Assembly: GCA_946699065.1 (NCBI GenBank)
Contig: CAMPDV010001202.1
Location: 62,001 to 126,000 of the forward strand
DNA: 64,000 nt
Reading direction: 5' to 3'
Source: Loxodes magnus
Lineage: Eukaryota; Ciliophora; Karyorelictea; Loxodida; Loxodidae
Below are positions 10,761 to 22,345 of this stretch, piece by piece. The notes under the pieces are model-generated. The model had not been told where the DNA came from. It saw nothing but the letters and a program-made list of their open reading frames with translations, and did no database searches. The position numbers and the translations under genes were made by a program. Numbering within the stretch: the first letter of the stretch is position 1; the number at the start of each line of letters is the position of its first letter.

Positions 10761-11594
10761 TCATTCTGATTTACGATTTGGAGTAGCCACTTACAGGAAT
10801 GCTCCTTTTCCCTACCCTAAATCTTGCTCTAAATTCAAAAAGCTTTGGAAAGACTCATCTTAGTCAAGTTCATCTTAGTCAATTTCATCTTAGTCTATTA
10901 TTTCTATTTCCCAGTTGTCAAAGTCACTTAGCTCTTCTGCTAGTTAATCTACATCATGAAGAAATTGCTAAAAGTCTTCTCCCATCTCAGTGGAATCATT
11001 GCTATTACTTTCTTGATCTTAGGCAGTTATTATATTTTTTAATTCATTGAAGTCTTCTAAAAAGAACTCTTTAAAGCTTCCAAATAAATGTTTAACACCG
11101 TCTTGGTCTAAATAAATATCTCCTGCACTTTGTAGTTCATCAAAATCACTTGCTTCGTCAAATTCTCCATTAAAACTATAAGATTGTACCTCAGAATCTA
11201 ATTTTTTCTTGTTGTTTAAATCTTCTTTGGGTTCTTCTGACTATATTTAGAAGGAGATTTTATTTTTTTTAATCTAAGGATTTTTGTTATTTAGTTAAGT
11301 GAGATCTGTCTACTGATTCTACTAATTTGGAGCTTCTTACTATTCCAAAATTTCAGAGAATTATCCATCAAAATTCAAATCATTAATTGAATTTGATAAT
11401 TGACCCTTGCTATCTAACTTTCCAGATAGTTCTTCTGAAAATTTTAAGTTCGTTTTACCATGTTTGAACATCATTTTTTTGCTTTACCAATTTTAATTTC
11501 CTCTAATTTTAGCTTGGGACATAAATTTATCCTTAAGTACTTAGCTTTCTGTTAGCAAAAGTAAGACAGACAATACATAAATCGTAGCTCTCAT
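10761..11594 (-). CDS. Gene S: secreted acidic protein, copy A
   Basis: ATG at 11594 starts MRATIYVLSVLLLLTES, a typical signal peptide with a hydrophobic core and a polar exit. The rest is open to TGA 10761, giving 277 residues with no internal TGA and TGG used for Trp. A basic part (about residues 25-55) is followed by Ser-, Gln- and Asn-rich sequence and a strongly acidic C-terminal half. That half has a threefold D-Q-D-E-L/I repeat at about residues 234-247. The protein is likely secreted or held in a vesicle or storage granule; acidic repeats suggest cation binding, but no EF-hand or other domain is complete. The frame is intact in all three copies. A start further upstream (11658) was set aside because its frame fails. 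Confidence 0.75.
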
Positions 11595-12909
11595 TGTTTT
11601 TTATTAGGCAATTTAATAATTCTCGATTTATACGCTCTTTAATAGTCGTTTTACTCATAGTAGCTCATTTCCACAAACTTACCAAAATTGCATTGTTTAA
11701 CACTTTTAGAAACCCCTTTTTTAACCCCTTTTTTAATTAAATTAATAAATTTAGGGTACTTTAATATAGTCTAATCCCATCTCATCTATCATAACTTAAC
11801 TTTTCGTTATTACTTCTTTCTTTACCTTCTGCTTCATTTTATACTTTATTTGATCTTTTACCATTCAAGCTAAAGAGAAATCTAGAATTAAAGCTTTTAT
11901 TTAAAAAAAGATTTCTAAATTAGATATCAGAATGATTCTATAAGATATAAAAGGATTTTAACTAAAATGATATCTTAGAAGCTCTGAGGATAAAAAGACA
12001 GTTAATTGATAATCCTTAAATAAGACAATGAAGCCTCACTTTAAGATAGCTTGATAAACTACTTATAGAGTATTATATTCAATACCTTATTTATATTTAG
12101 CTTGGCTTTACGTTTATTAAAGCATAATAAAAAATATAATCTTAAATCCCTTAGATTCTTCATATTATGATACCAGATGACACATTTACTTGAGATATAG
12201 TAAAATAATAATCACTAAGTATATTGAAGTTTTGCTAGCTTAGTATTATGTATAATAAAGTCATACATTCATCTTAAGTACTTGTAGTATCTATTTTACT
12301 CTCTACTATTGATCTACCTTCTAAGACAAATTTTTATAAATTATTCTAAAATAACTTAAAGCTAATAAAATTAATACAATTATATAAGTAAACATAGCTC
12401 TTCTGTCTAATTAAAAGCATTCTTATAGTTTAATTAAGCATTTAAATGATGCTATGATAATTATCTTTAGAAATAGGATTTTAAAGTTTCATAATTAGCT
12501 TAAGAGTTTATTAATAAATCAATTTAAATTTGAAAGAGATAGATATTTAATTTACCAAGCTTTAGATATTTTTTAGTTTATAATAGTTATCAATTTCTTA
12601 ACTGCTACTTTAATTATGCTAATTCTTATCTTAATCCCATCACTTTATAGCTTATTTTTATAAATCATATTTATTCAATTATTAAAGTCATTCATTTCAA
12701 CTTTTTAAGTCTGTTGCTTAGAACAATGATAGTTAGATAACTTAACATTGTTATATTAGATTCTAGAATTAACGAAATAGAAAACGATAAAAGAAATATC
12801 TTTTCACTTTTCTGAAACTTTTTGCATTTGGTCATGGAACTTTTTCTACTTTATATGGCTGCTTTTTCCTAAAAAACTAGATTAAATACATAATCTTTTT
12901 GGGTTTTTA
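11595..12909. other. Region upstream of S, non-genic
   Basis: AT-rich 5' flank of S. It contains the GGGG-bearing tandem repeat at 11713. No convincing gene is seen between that repeat and the end of LINE1. Confidence 0.4.
11713..11736. repeat. Two tandem 12-mers upstream of S, copy A
   Basis: CCCCTTTTTTAA twice in a row, about 120 bases upstream of the S start. It reads TTAAAAAAGGGG on the S strand. It stands out in a G-poor region and is kept in B and C, so it may be a promoter element. Confidence 0.4.
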
Positions 12910-15300
12910 TCAGATTGATAAATAACTTCTTGCTCTAAGCTTTTGGATTATATATTGAATAATCATTGAAACACTTTCTTTAATCATAATGATTTTACCT
13001 TCGCAATTAACTAATAGACTGACTTTTGCTGCATTCTATTATCTTTTACTCACAGAATTCATGTAATCTTTCATAGAAATGGCTATTTTTATGCCAAAAT
13101 TTAGGAATTTCATTAACTTTTCTGATTTAAATGCGTATATAAAATTAAATGTTTGGCGTTCTTGTAGATATTTCAACCTATTTTCTCTCCAACATCTAGA
13201 TTGCTCAAGAGTCTAAATATAAAAGTTTGAAAATCTCTACAACTCTTCTCCTTGCCTTACATGTTGTCCCGAAATTCTTCTTTCACCTAGATGCAAGATT
13301 TTTTTCAAATAAGTCTTAGATAATAGAAATTATTCTCTTTATAGTAACATATCTTCATCATTTTCCTCTTCATTATCTCTTGATCTTCTGTCTTCTATCT
13401 ATCTACTAATTATTAAATCTTTATTGCAAGTATCCTTTATTTTCTTACGTTTTTTGCTAATTTTTGTTTATAATTTTTTTCTTCTTAATCAAGCTTTTAT
13501 AAACTCATGAAAATTATCCTTTTCCTGCTCTAAAACTTTTTCTTATTTCTTTTTTCATTCAATTTTATTTTCTATGTACTTTTTTCCTTTTTTCTAGTAT
13601 ATCTTTGATATATTTTTTTATTATCAAATCAACTTAAGCTCTTTTTTATTCTTCTTAGGTTCTAATGAATTTCTTGAATTTGACTGTACCTCATATTATA
13701 TCAAATAGTTCCATTCCTTATCTCTCTACTCCTATTGCTCTTAGATTTCAAATACATATTTATCTTCCTACTTTGTATTCTGAACATTTTTCTATGATAT
13801 GCCTTTCATTTTCTCTTTCATTGTTACAGAAAGAGCATTGAATTATCACAACTAGGTGTATTTCTTTTAAATAATCCTAGTTCCATTATGTCTTGTTCTT
13901 ATTCTAAATATGTAGCATTTTTTCTTTTATATTTTTATTATATCTCAGGTAATTAAATGGTCTTACAACATATTCGTCAAATCGTGTTTTTTCTATACTG
14001 TATTGTTGTTATCATTTACCCTATTTTTTCTTTATCTGCTACGTATACTCTATATTCTCAAATTGCACGATTAGTGTTTTTCTTCTCTTTTTAATTATTA
14101 TTATCTTCATCTATAAATATTTCTTTGTCTTTTTTCTCAATTTTTAATTCTAATTTTATTGTCATACAATATTATTCAAATATAAAGTTCTCTTCCTTAC
14201 TTAGGTCGATTATTAATTCGTCTACTTTTTTCCTTTGTTACCTATTGTTTTGCCTCTCAATCTCAACGTTTTTTCATAGGTAATGTTTAAACTTCATAAA
14301 CTACAGTTCATGATATAATGTCTCATATGGGCACATAAAAAGAGGTATCTATGATTATTCTTAAAGATCTTCTTTATATTATTTCTAATTGCTCTATCAC
14401 TTATTTTCCTACAAATTATTTGCAATATGGAATCACTTCTATCCCATTACTAAAAACTGTGCTTACGAAGGTTTTTATAATTATTTCTGCATTATATGTG
14501 TTAATTCCTTATTTATTGTTATTTTTCCCAATATTCATGCTTACATCTTTTATGTTGCTTCTGATCTATTCTCCATGTATTTTTCAATATTGATATTTTC
14601 TTCTATTATATTACCTAGGTACTAAAAGGTATTTACTTTCTATCCCTAAATTTCCCACCTTGATTGTATTTCCTTTATTTTCTCGGTTACTATTTTCTGC
14701 TGATTTTCATATCATTTATTTTGCTTTATCTGCAATTTTCAATTTGTACTTTTCTGCCCATTAGGCTAAATTTTCGATTACTTACTCTAATTATTCCCAT
14801 TCACTTATTAAGGCTAGGTCATCTACGTATGCAAAATATCCTGCATATATTTCTTATGTTCATCCCTCTTCTTTTTTATAGTATATCGTAATTCCTAGCT
14901 TTTAATCTTCCAAGCAATTGAGAAATCTTACTATTATCAAGTTAATCAGTCTCAGCAACGTTATGTTTCCCTATTTTAGCCCTTTATTTGTCGAGAATGA
15001 TTTTGCGATTTATTAATTGATTTTCAGTTTAATTTCTTCTTCACATTAGAAGTTTGCTATAATTTTAATTATCTATTCAGGTACTTATAGTTCGTTTAGG
15101 ATTTATAATATATTTTTCCTTTCGACTGAGTCGTAAGCTTTCTTAATATCAACAGATCTTACAAAAAATATCTTTTTTGTTTCGTATTGATAATTCCTAT
15201 ACCGTTCTTAGATTGAAGATTTAAAGTGCTCATGATTTACCTTTTATGAAACCATATTAGTATTCGCTTTAATCATTATGAAGATATCCTTTCAAATGCT
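12910..15300 (-). pseudogene. LINE1: non-LTR retrotransposon RT, decayed, copy A
   Basis: Minus-strand reverse transcriptase. In order it shows GFIKGKS (template contact), DIKKAYDSVER, KGLKQG and the catalytic FAYVDDLAL (14819-14827). A C-terminal knuckle CSFCNNERENERHIIEKC follows near 13800-13840, and a basic tail ends at TGA 12910. GFIKGKS is one frame off from DIKKAYDSVER, so there is at least one frameshift. In-frame TGAs lie at 14860 (EEG-TGA-TQE, shared with B) and at 15230 (TGG in B). No endonuclease is visible, so the element is 5'-truncated. Divergence from copy B is visibly higher here than in the rest of the unit. Confidence 0.75.
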
Positions 15301-15410
15301 AGAAAATTCATGCATCTACAGTTTTTAAAGCATGATTCAAAAAAGAGATTTATAGTTCGTCGTGCTCACAATTCTCATTTTTGTATATTAATATCATATA
15401 ATTATATAAA

Positions 15411-16229
15411 ATGGCACCTAAGAAATATTAAAACTCTTCAACAAATCCACATAATTAATCAGACCTTTCTAACGAAATTTATTTGCTACAATTAGACAAT
15501 TAGAACCTAAAATAGAAGTTTAAGACCTTAAATAAATAACCTAATGTCTAATACTAACAATTAACAATTTGTTAAATGAATAAAAACTTAGAAACAATAA
15601 TAATAGCAGATAACTTCTTAAGAGATGCAAATATAAATTACTCAAATTGAATGGAATTTAAAATAAAGTTTGATCAAGAGAATCAATTAACTTGAACAAA
15701 TCCAAATTAATTAACGATCGGATCAAGAATCAAGAAGAGTGCAGAACCTTTCCTTCTCATATTAGAAAATAGAAAAAGATGTTGATACTGTAAAAACAAT
15801 GAAATAAGGTAAACCAATGCTATAGATTCAAGAGAAAATTATATTATGAAATAAAAGAGGAATTCAAAATCTATTTAAGCTAAATTACACACCAAACGGA
15901 AGACTATATTAAAAAAATAATTTAACCTTACTTAGAAGATCCAAAGATTTCACATGCACTGAGACAATTTGAGAGGCGATAAATAGGATTTGATTTCCAA
16001 GCATTAGCAAGAGGAAAAAATAGGCAATTTATAAGAAATTACGATCCAGAAAGACAGATGAATATGACATCGAAGATTTCTGATAAGGAAACACTTTTGA
16101 AACTCTAATTCTGTGATTAACCAAATAAAGGCGAGATCAATTTAATAAATTATGCTATATCATGTATTATTATTGCATCTCCTAAGATATCACTTCCTCT
16201 TAGATCATCTTAGCTATCATTTTGCAAGT
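15411..16229 (+). pseudogene. G5: coiled-coil/zinc-knuckle protein, broken, copy A
   Basis: ATG 15411 begins MAPKKYQNSSTNPHNQ, then a Leu/Gln coiled coil. After shifts come QITQIEWNLKQSLIKRINQL and a knuckle-like block, KRC-TGA-YCKNNE followed by NQCYRFKRK near 15785. A long basic C-terminus then includes HALRQFERRQIGFDFQ. The architecture matches G3 and G4, but the N-terminus does not show F-x-x-G-F-F. The TGA falls where G3 has Tyr, so an aromatic residue (Trp) would fit. The gene is divergent from LINE1, with starts about 150 bases apart. Confidence 0.45.
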
Positions 16230-16238
16230 TACTTCCAT

Positions 16239-16266
16239 TAAAATTAAATTAAATTAAATTAAAAAA
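16239..16266. repeat. Short-repeat tail at the LINE2 3' end
   Basis: (AAATT)n followed by A-rich DNA at the junction with G5. Read on the minus strand it is a TTTAA repeat tail. This is typical of the 3' end of non-LTR elements. Confidence 0.55.
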
Positions 16267-19200
16267 TAAATATTAGCTTAAAAGCTTTCAAGTCTATGGT
16301 TCTCATTCATTACTTATTTTCAGTTTTCTAAGGTTTTTTTCTACTTAAAAATATTTATCGAATAAATTTTCTATTTCTTTGTTATCTTGATTCTTTCAAT
16401 GTATATTTTCTGAATGTAGTTTATCTTAAAATTTTATTATTGTCTTGTTTTTGAACTAAATTTAACTTCAACTTTATTTTACTATTTTATCTATTTCTTC
16501 AATTTGATTTTTATTATTCTTTGCTATTTTGTTAATTTAAATTTGATTATATTCTAAATATTCTCTTATGTTAGTATTGCTTATTTGATTTTGTTTTTTA
16601 TTTTTTTAATATAATTTTTAATGTTTTTTTCTATTTATAATATTTCTTCATAGTAGTATTTACAATCAAATATATGTTTATATACCTCTTCCTTTTTGCA
16701 AATACATTAAATTTCTTATTATATAATATTTCTACTATTTAAATCGCCTCTGAATGATAATAATTAAGTTCTTAGTTTGAAAATTAGTTTTTGTTGCTTA
16801 ATTTTATGTTTGTTTTTAATCATGTAAGTAATTTTTGGAAAATATAATTCATTTTAAAATTACTTATACACTATTTATACTGTTTTTAGTCCTTTTTTAT
16901 TGTTTTCCTCATCTATTCTTATCCTTTATATGGTATTTTAAAAGAATTTCATTTTTACTTTTTTCATAATAAAATCATTGTACATAGAACAGTTTTTTTC
17001 TTTAATTTAATCAATTTCCAGCGTCGATATATCATAAAACTTTAACATTTTTTGAAGGTTTTTTTGTAAGAAGAATTTTTCTTTTAGCTAAGTTCGAATA
17101 ATTGTATAAATTAAGAATCTTATCTCATTCTACTTTGATTTATTTAGGTTCTATATTATTCATATAATTTTTTATAAAATTTAAAGTATCTTAACGCTGT
17201 CATTTATTCAAATTATAGTCAATTAAAATCTATATGTTATAGTTCATTTCAGGAGGATTGTGCTATTTTCATAAATTTTCTTATTACTTATCTTTAAGTT
17301 GTGTGAATTCTATTTTTAATTTATATTATTCCTGGCAATATGCTATAAGGTATTATTTCAGAGCAATATTCAAGTTTCGGTAAACAGAAGAGTCTATACA
17401 AATTTTTAAAATTAATTGGGTAAGTTTTTTATAATTTCTTATAGAACTGAGCTTAAAATAAAAAAGTTGTTTTTTAGAATTTGTTATACATTTCTAGTAA
17501 ATGGCTTTTTAGCAGTTATTTTTCATTTATAGTAAATCCCAAATAAATAACTTCTTATTTTTATTATAGTTCTTGATTATTTACAAATATTTATAATTAT
17601 TATCTTTCTTAATTTCCTTTTAAAATTTACAAAAATTCACTTTTATTTACATTAATGTTTAATCGAATAATACCAAAGATTCAACAAGTTTCCTGGACTA
17701 ATTTTTAAATATTTTATTAAGAGTCTGATATTAATATAAGATCATCTGCCCATGCCATTTATGTGTGATAAATATTGCTTATTTTATAACCTAATTTATC
17801 ATGTTACTAAAGATGTCTTAATATAATATCGTAAAAAATTATAGCTAAAATAGGTCCACTTGAACTTCCTTGTAGTACACCGTTTTTATAAATTATTTTC
17901 CTTGTTATTTAATTATCCAAAATAAAGTGTAGCTAAGTTTGTTTGTATTATTGTTATAGTGTATTTATAAGTTCTTCAGATATTTTAAACCTTTATAATT
18001 GCATAAATAATAAATCGTGGGATATTGAATCGAACGTTTTTTCTATGTCTAGTAATACAAATAGCAATTTATTATTTTTCTTTTTGAGTTTTGTCCTGAA
18101 GTGATCTATTATTTATTGAATTTGTCATATGTTATTAGCTGTTTACATTTTTTTTAAGAATCCTTTTTAACTTTAACTAAGTAATTTTTTTTTATAATTT
18201 ACTGATATATCTAGTTAGTTATAATTGTGTCAAATATCTTTTATATCGAGTTTATTAAAGCTATGGGACGATAATTTCTTCAATCTGACTTTGAACCTTT
18301 TTTATATAACATGATAACTTTAACTTTATTCATTTTTATAGGAATGGTTTACTTTCTTTAGCAATTTTAAAAAAATTTGGTAATTATGTTTCAGAGTTCA
18401 TGATTAGCATTTTTTATAAGTTCATTAGGTATACAATCAAAGCCAGTGGCTTTATTATTTGGTAAATAGTGTATTATGTCAAATACCTCTTAGTATATAA
18501 TTTAATTCCATCCTTTATTTTTACTTATTTGCAGGTACTCTTTATTCGTTTTATAAATTTTATCAATTTAGTCATTAATTACTTAAATTTAGTTAGCATC
18601 TAAATTTCGATGTTTGTTGAAAACATTGCTTTCTCAGTTTGATATAAAGTTCTCTGTTTACTATTTAGTGTAGTTGAATTTTTATTTATTTCGTATGTTA
18701 AGAATCTTGTTTGCTTATCTAGTCATGTCTTAATTTGAGCCGTTTAAATTAATTTATTTATTTTCACTCTGTTAATTATTATATTTATTTAACATTTTGT
18801 AATATTTTTTATTTTCCTTCAAATAATCCCTTTTTGCTTCTAATACACAATCGTTCATTTTATTTTTTGATTAAGTACTCAATTATAATTGATTTTAGCA
18901 TTTCTTTTCATCTGCATTTGTTTAATTAAGAAAGGAGGAAATGTATGTGGTTTTTCATTTTTATACCCTAATGTATTATATGCAGAAATATGTGTTAAAT
19001 TTGATATAAATTCACACTAGTCTTCTAAATTATCTTAGTCGATGTAATTTAAAAAGTAGTCATATGTGCCTAAGAACTCTTATTTGTAAGATTGTAGTAT
19101 GAAATGATCTTTCAACTTATTGATATTATATATAACTTTTGGTTGATTATTTAACTATTCATCATTATATATTAAGTGTTTTATTTCTATTTATGCCTAA

Positions 19201-20524
19201 AGAAGAAAGTGATCTGTTGACAGACCAGTATTTTCATTGACACTAAAAGTTTTAACTTGTGACTCATTAATATTCTGGTTAAGGAAAATATAATCTATTA
19301 TTTATTTTTTTTATTAGTTTTTATACGATGTGTTTCCATTTTTAATTAATTTATATCTCAAAGATTAAAAGTTTATACAAAATGGAATAGTTTTTCATCT
19401 ATTTCTTTAGTCAATTCACATTACTCTAAGTGGGCATTAAAATCTCCACATATGATAATAGAATAATTTTAATATTCCACTAAAATTTAGCTTATTTCAG
19501 TATAACATTCATTTACTAATTACAGTGGATAACTGTTTGTAGGCATATAAACATTAATGAGGATTGTGTTGTTAATTTTAAATGCTTATATGCGATTCAT
19601 ATGATTTTCAAGAGTAATTTATTCAACTTATAAACTATCTTTAAAGAATGACATCACACCTGCACTTTTACCTTTACTTGGAGTAAAAAATTGTTTAAGA
19701 AAATTACTTCTATTAATTTTTTTCCCGCCTACTAAAATTTTTCCTACTTATATTTCATCAGATAATGCTCTTTTCATTTCACCAATTAGTTAATTTTTTC
19801 TCAAATTTCATATTTGTTTACCATTATTTATCTCTTTCTGGTAACTTATTATCACTATCTTCATATAACTACTATCAATCATCCCTGAAAGTCTTAACAT
19901 CTTCTTTTGATAAGAGTATTCATTAATTATTTTTCTATTAAGCATGATTTTTATTTTCTTCCACATTTCTGTCTGGCTTCCTTTATTTGTATTATCCATA
20001 AATAGGTTAGGTTAGTTTCTTTTTCTTTTTTTCTTAATTTGATGTATTCTTGTCTTACTCTTTGATATTCTCTATATTTCTCATTTTATTGATTTTCATT
20101 TATTTCTTCTTTACCCTTTATTTTAATTGTTTGCTGCATTTTCTGAAAATGTTATTACAGTATTTTGTTGTTTCTAAGTATTTATATATCTTAAAGTTTT
20201 ATGTTTTGACTGTTCCACATACCATTTAAACTCCTTTTTATATCTTTTTCTTTCATCAATTATGAGTCTACGTGCCTTTTAGACTATCAATTTCTACTTC
20301 TTAGATATTTTTGTGTAAAACTTTCAAATTATTATTAGATCTCTTTTTTCTTTAATAGTAGATAATTTATTTTTACTATCTTTTATGATTTTCTAATTTC
20401 TTTACCCATCTTGACCCATATAACACCGACTCTATGGTCCTCTATTATATATGTAAAAGATTCCCTTTTTATCAACTTCTCTCTCATTATCTCTCCAATT
20501 AAAAAGTAATCTATTTAAATTCAT
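16242..20524 (-). mobile_element. LINE2: non-LTR retrotransposon with endonuclease and RT
   Basis: ATG at 20524 begins MNLNRLLFNWRDNEREVDKK. A basic N-terminal region leads into an APE-type endonuclease: INVYMPTNS, IIICGDFNAHLEQ (19430-19447) and IDYIFLNQNI before STDHF. The RT follows with NKATGFDCIPNELIK, KKGSKSD-TGA-RNYRPIALIN, LLDIEKTFDSISHDLL, GVLQGSSSGPIL and MAWADDLILISD (17741-17749). Frameshifts occur after FNL-TGA-DIN in the endonuclease and at an A9 run before GFLKK. Several in-frame TGAs sit in otherwise coherent sequence. The element is nearly full length but probably inactive. Target-primed reverse transcription is known for the family. Confidence 0.8.
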
Positions 20525-20639
20525 TGTTTTAGTGAACAAAAGTACCAATTAAAATTGGGTCTAAACATATTAATTATTCTGTTCAATGAACTGTAGCATT
20601 CTCTTTCCAGCTGAGTTTGTTTTCTTAGGTAATAATTTC

Positions 20640-22345
20640 TCTGTAGTCTTTACCAATTGTTTTCTATAAGGAATAATTTTTTAAATATAACTCCGTTTTC
20701 TTTTCTCTAGTATATCTTTCATAATATTTTTAATGTGATAATCTATTTCTCTTCTATTGCTCACTTGTAGATTTCGTATCAAATTTTCGAATTTGTAATT
20801 TCATCACACTATTTCTTCAAGCCTGAGGTTTAGGAAGGCTTATTTTTATTAGTTATTGCTGATATTTACGTTCGCAAGATTTTCTATTAACTATTCTCTT
20901 TCTTCTTTGAATTATCTGCAATCTTCTATTATATGAATCTCATCTTCCTTTCTATATCTGCAGAATTAGTATGCTTCACTCTCTATTAGATTTCTTTCTT
21001 TCGTTGTTTTTACTGCTCCATTAAATTTGACATTTAGTCTAAATAAGTAACATATTTTCTGTTTTCTGTTTTCTGTGTTTGTTGAATCTTAAATAGTTTG
21101 GTATTCCTTGGATGAATTGTTCCATTCATTCCCTTCTATATTTTTAGCAGGTAATCATATTCTATATTCATGTGATGGAGTTTACATCATTATGGAACTT
21201 TATCGCTTTCTTATCATTATTTTTCCTTCTATTCCTTATCAATTATTTTTTATTATTATTTCGTTATTGAGTTGTAGTGTCTCTATTACCTTCCTTGAAT
21301 ATGTTTCAAATATATAGTTATTCCTCTTTGCTAATTGACATAATCATCCATCCAATGCTAATTCTTAGTTTAGGAGCAATTTTCTTCTGAACATTAGCAT
21401 AATTTATCACATATAGTATTGTAGTTTCAGGAATTACAGTTCATCCTCCAGGATTTCGTTTTATGCACAAAAAGTTCCATCTATTACAGCTCTTAATGAT
21501 CTACGCTCGTGATTTCCAACTTATTTAAAGAGTTATTTCCTATAGCTTCCTCTATGAATGGAATACACTCGCTTCCATAACCAAATATTTGATTTATAAA
21601 GGATTTTATTATTATAGATGCATTATATGGAGTGATTCCTTTCTAGATTGTTAATTTGCTTAAAATTCATACTTGGGTTTTCTGGCATTCTTAGATTATT
21701 GACTCCAGATGTTTTTAATATGAGATATTTTCTTATATCCATTGGCCCAAATACTTAAATTCCTTCAATTTCTCTATTACTATTCCATTTATTGTGATTA
21801 TCTCTTAATTTTGTCATGTAATACCATTTCATGTCATTCATTTTGTTTTGTCCGCAATTTGTAAATTATAGTAGTATATCAGTCATATCTTATAGTTAAT
21901 CTGGATGAACTAATGGTACAATATCATCAGCATATGGTAGCGTACCTACATATCTTACTTCTGTTCCCTATTCCGTTTAGGTCTGTATTATAATAGCAAG
22001 CTTTTTTTCCTTTAGTTAATTCAGTAACTAATTTATTATTATATTGAATAATCTCGGGGAGCAGGCACATTCTTATTTTACTTCTTTTTAAGTTTAAAAT
22101 TCTTCAGAGATTAGATAATTTATTCTTAACCTTATGCTCTTTATATATGTCTGGCAGGAGTCTTATTATTCCTTGAGGTACTTCAGCATTTTTCATAAAT
22201 CTGATCTAATTACTAAATAAAATGGTTTTTAAAATAAATAAAATGAAGATAGTCTCTTGATTGTTATAATATAGTCATTCTTTTATTGTTCTTAGATTGA
22301 ATATTTATTGAGAGCATGATTTAGCTGCTTTAATCCGTTCTAGAA
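20640..22345 (-). pseudogene. LINE4: RT fragment of a non-LTR element
   Basis: Minus-strand RT with LPYADDIVPLVHPDQ (21923-21934), then GIQVFGPMDIRKYL. A C-terminal knuckle FCRYRKEDEIHIIEDC near 20920 aligns with that of LINE1 but has lost its first Cys. Upstream are RTDQSSQ and RSKIRMCLLPEII, weak matches to the GF(R/K)xGRS and QGCPLSP motifs. It is 5'-truncated near 22345, has frameshifts, and abuts the 5' end of LINE2. Confidence 0.65.

Larger units (their letters stand above)
1..16241 (+). repeat. Large repeat unit, copy A
   Basis: Direct repeat of 24329-40573, with an offset of 24328 falling to 24327 and rising to 24332 through small indels. Positions up to about 12880 look almost identical to B; the LINE1-G5 part is clearly more divergent. 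The unit also matches copy C in inverse. Confidence 0.95.

Noticed and set aside
11713..11740. GGGGTT-like runs resembling ciliate telomere repeats
   Set aside because: Only two units, with a 12-base period and A6 spacers. Internal position and presence in every copy argue for a local tandem repeat, not a telomere or breakage site.
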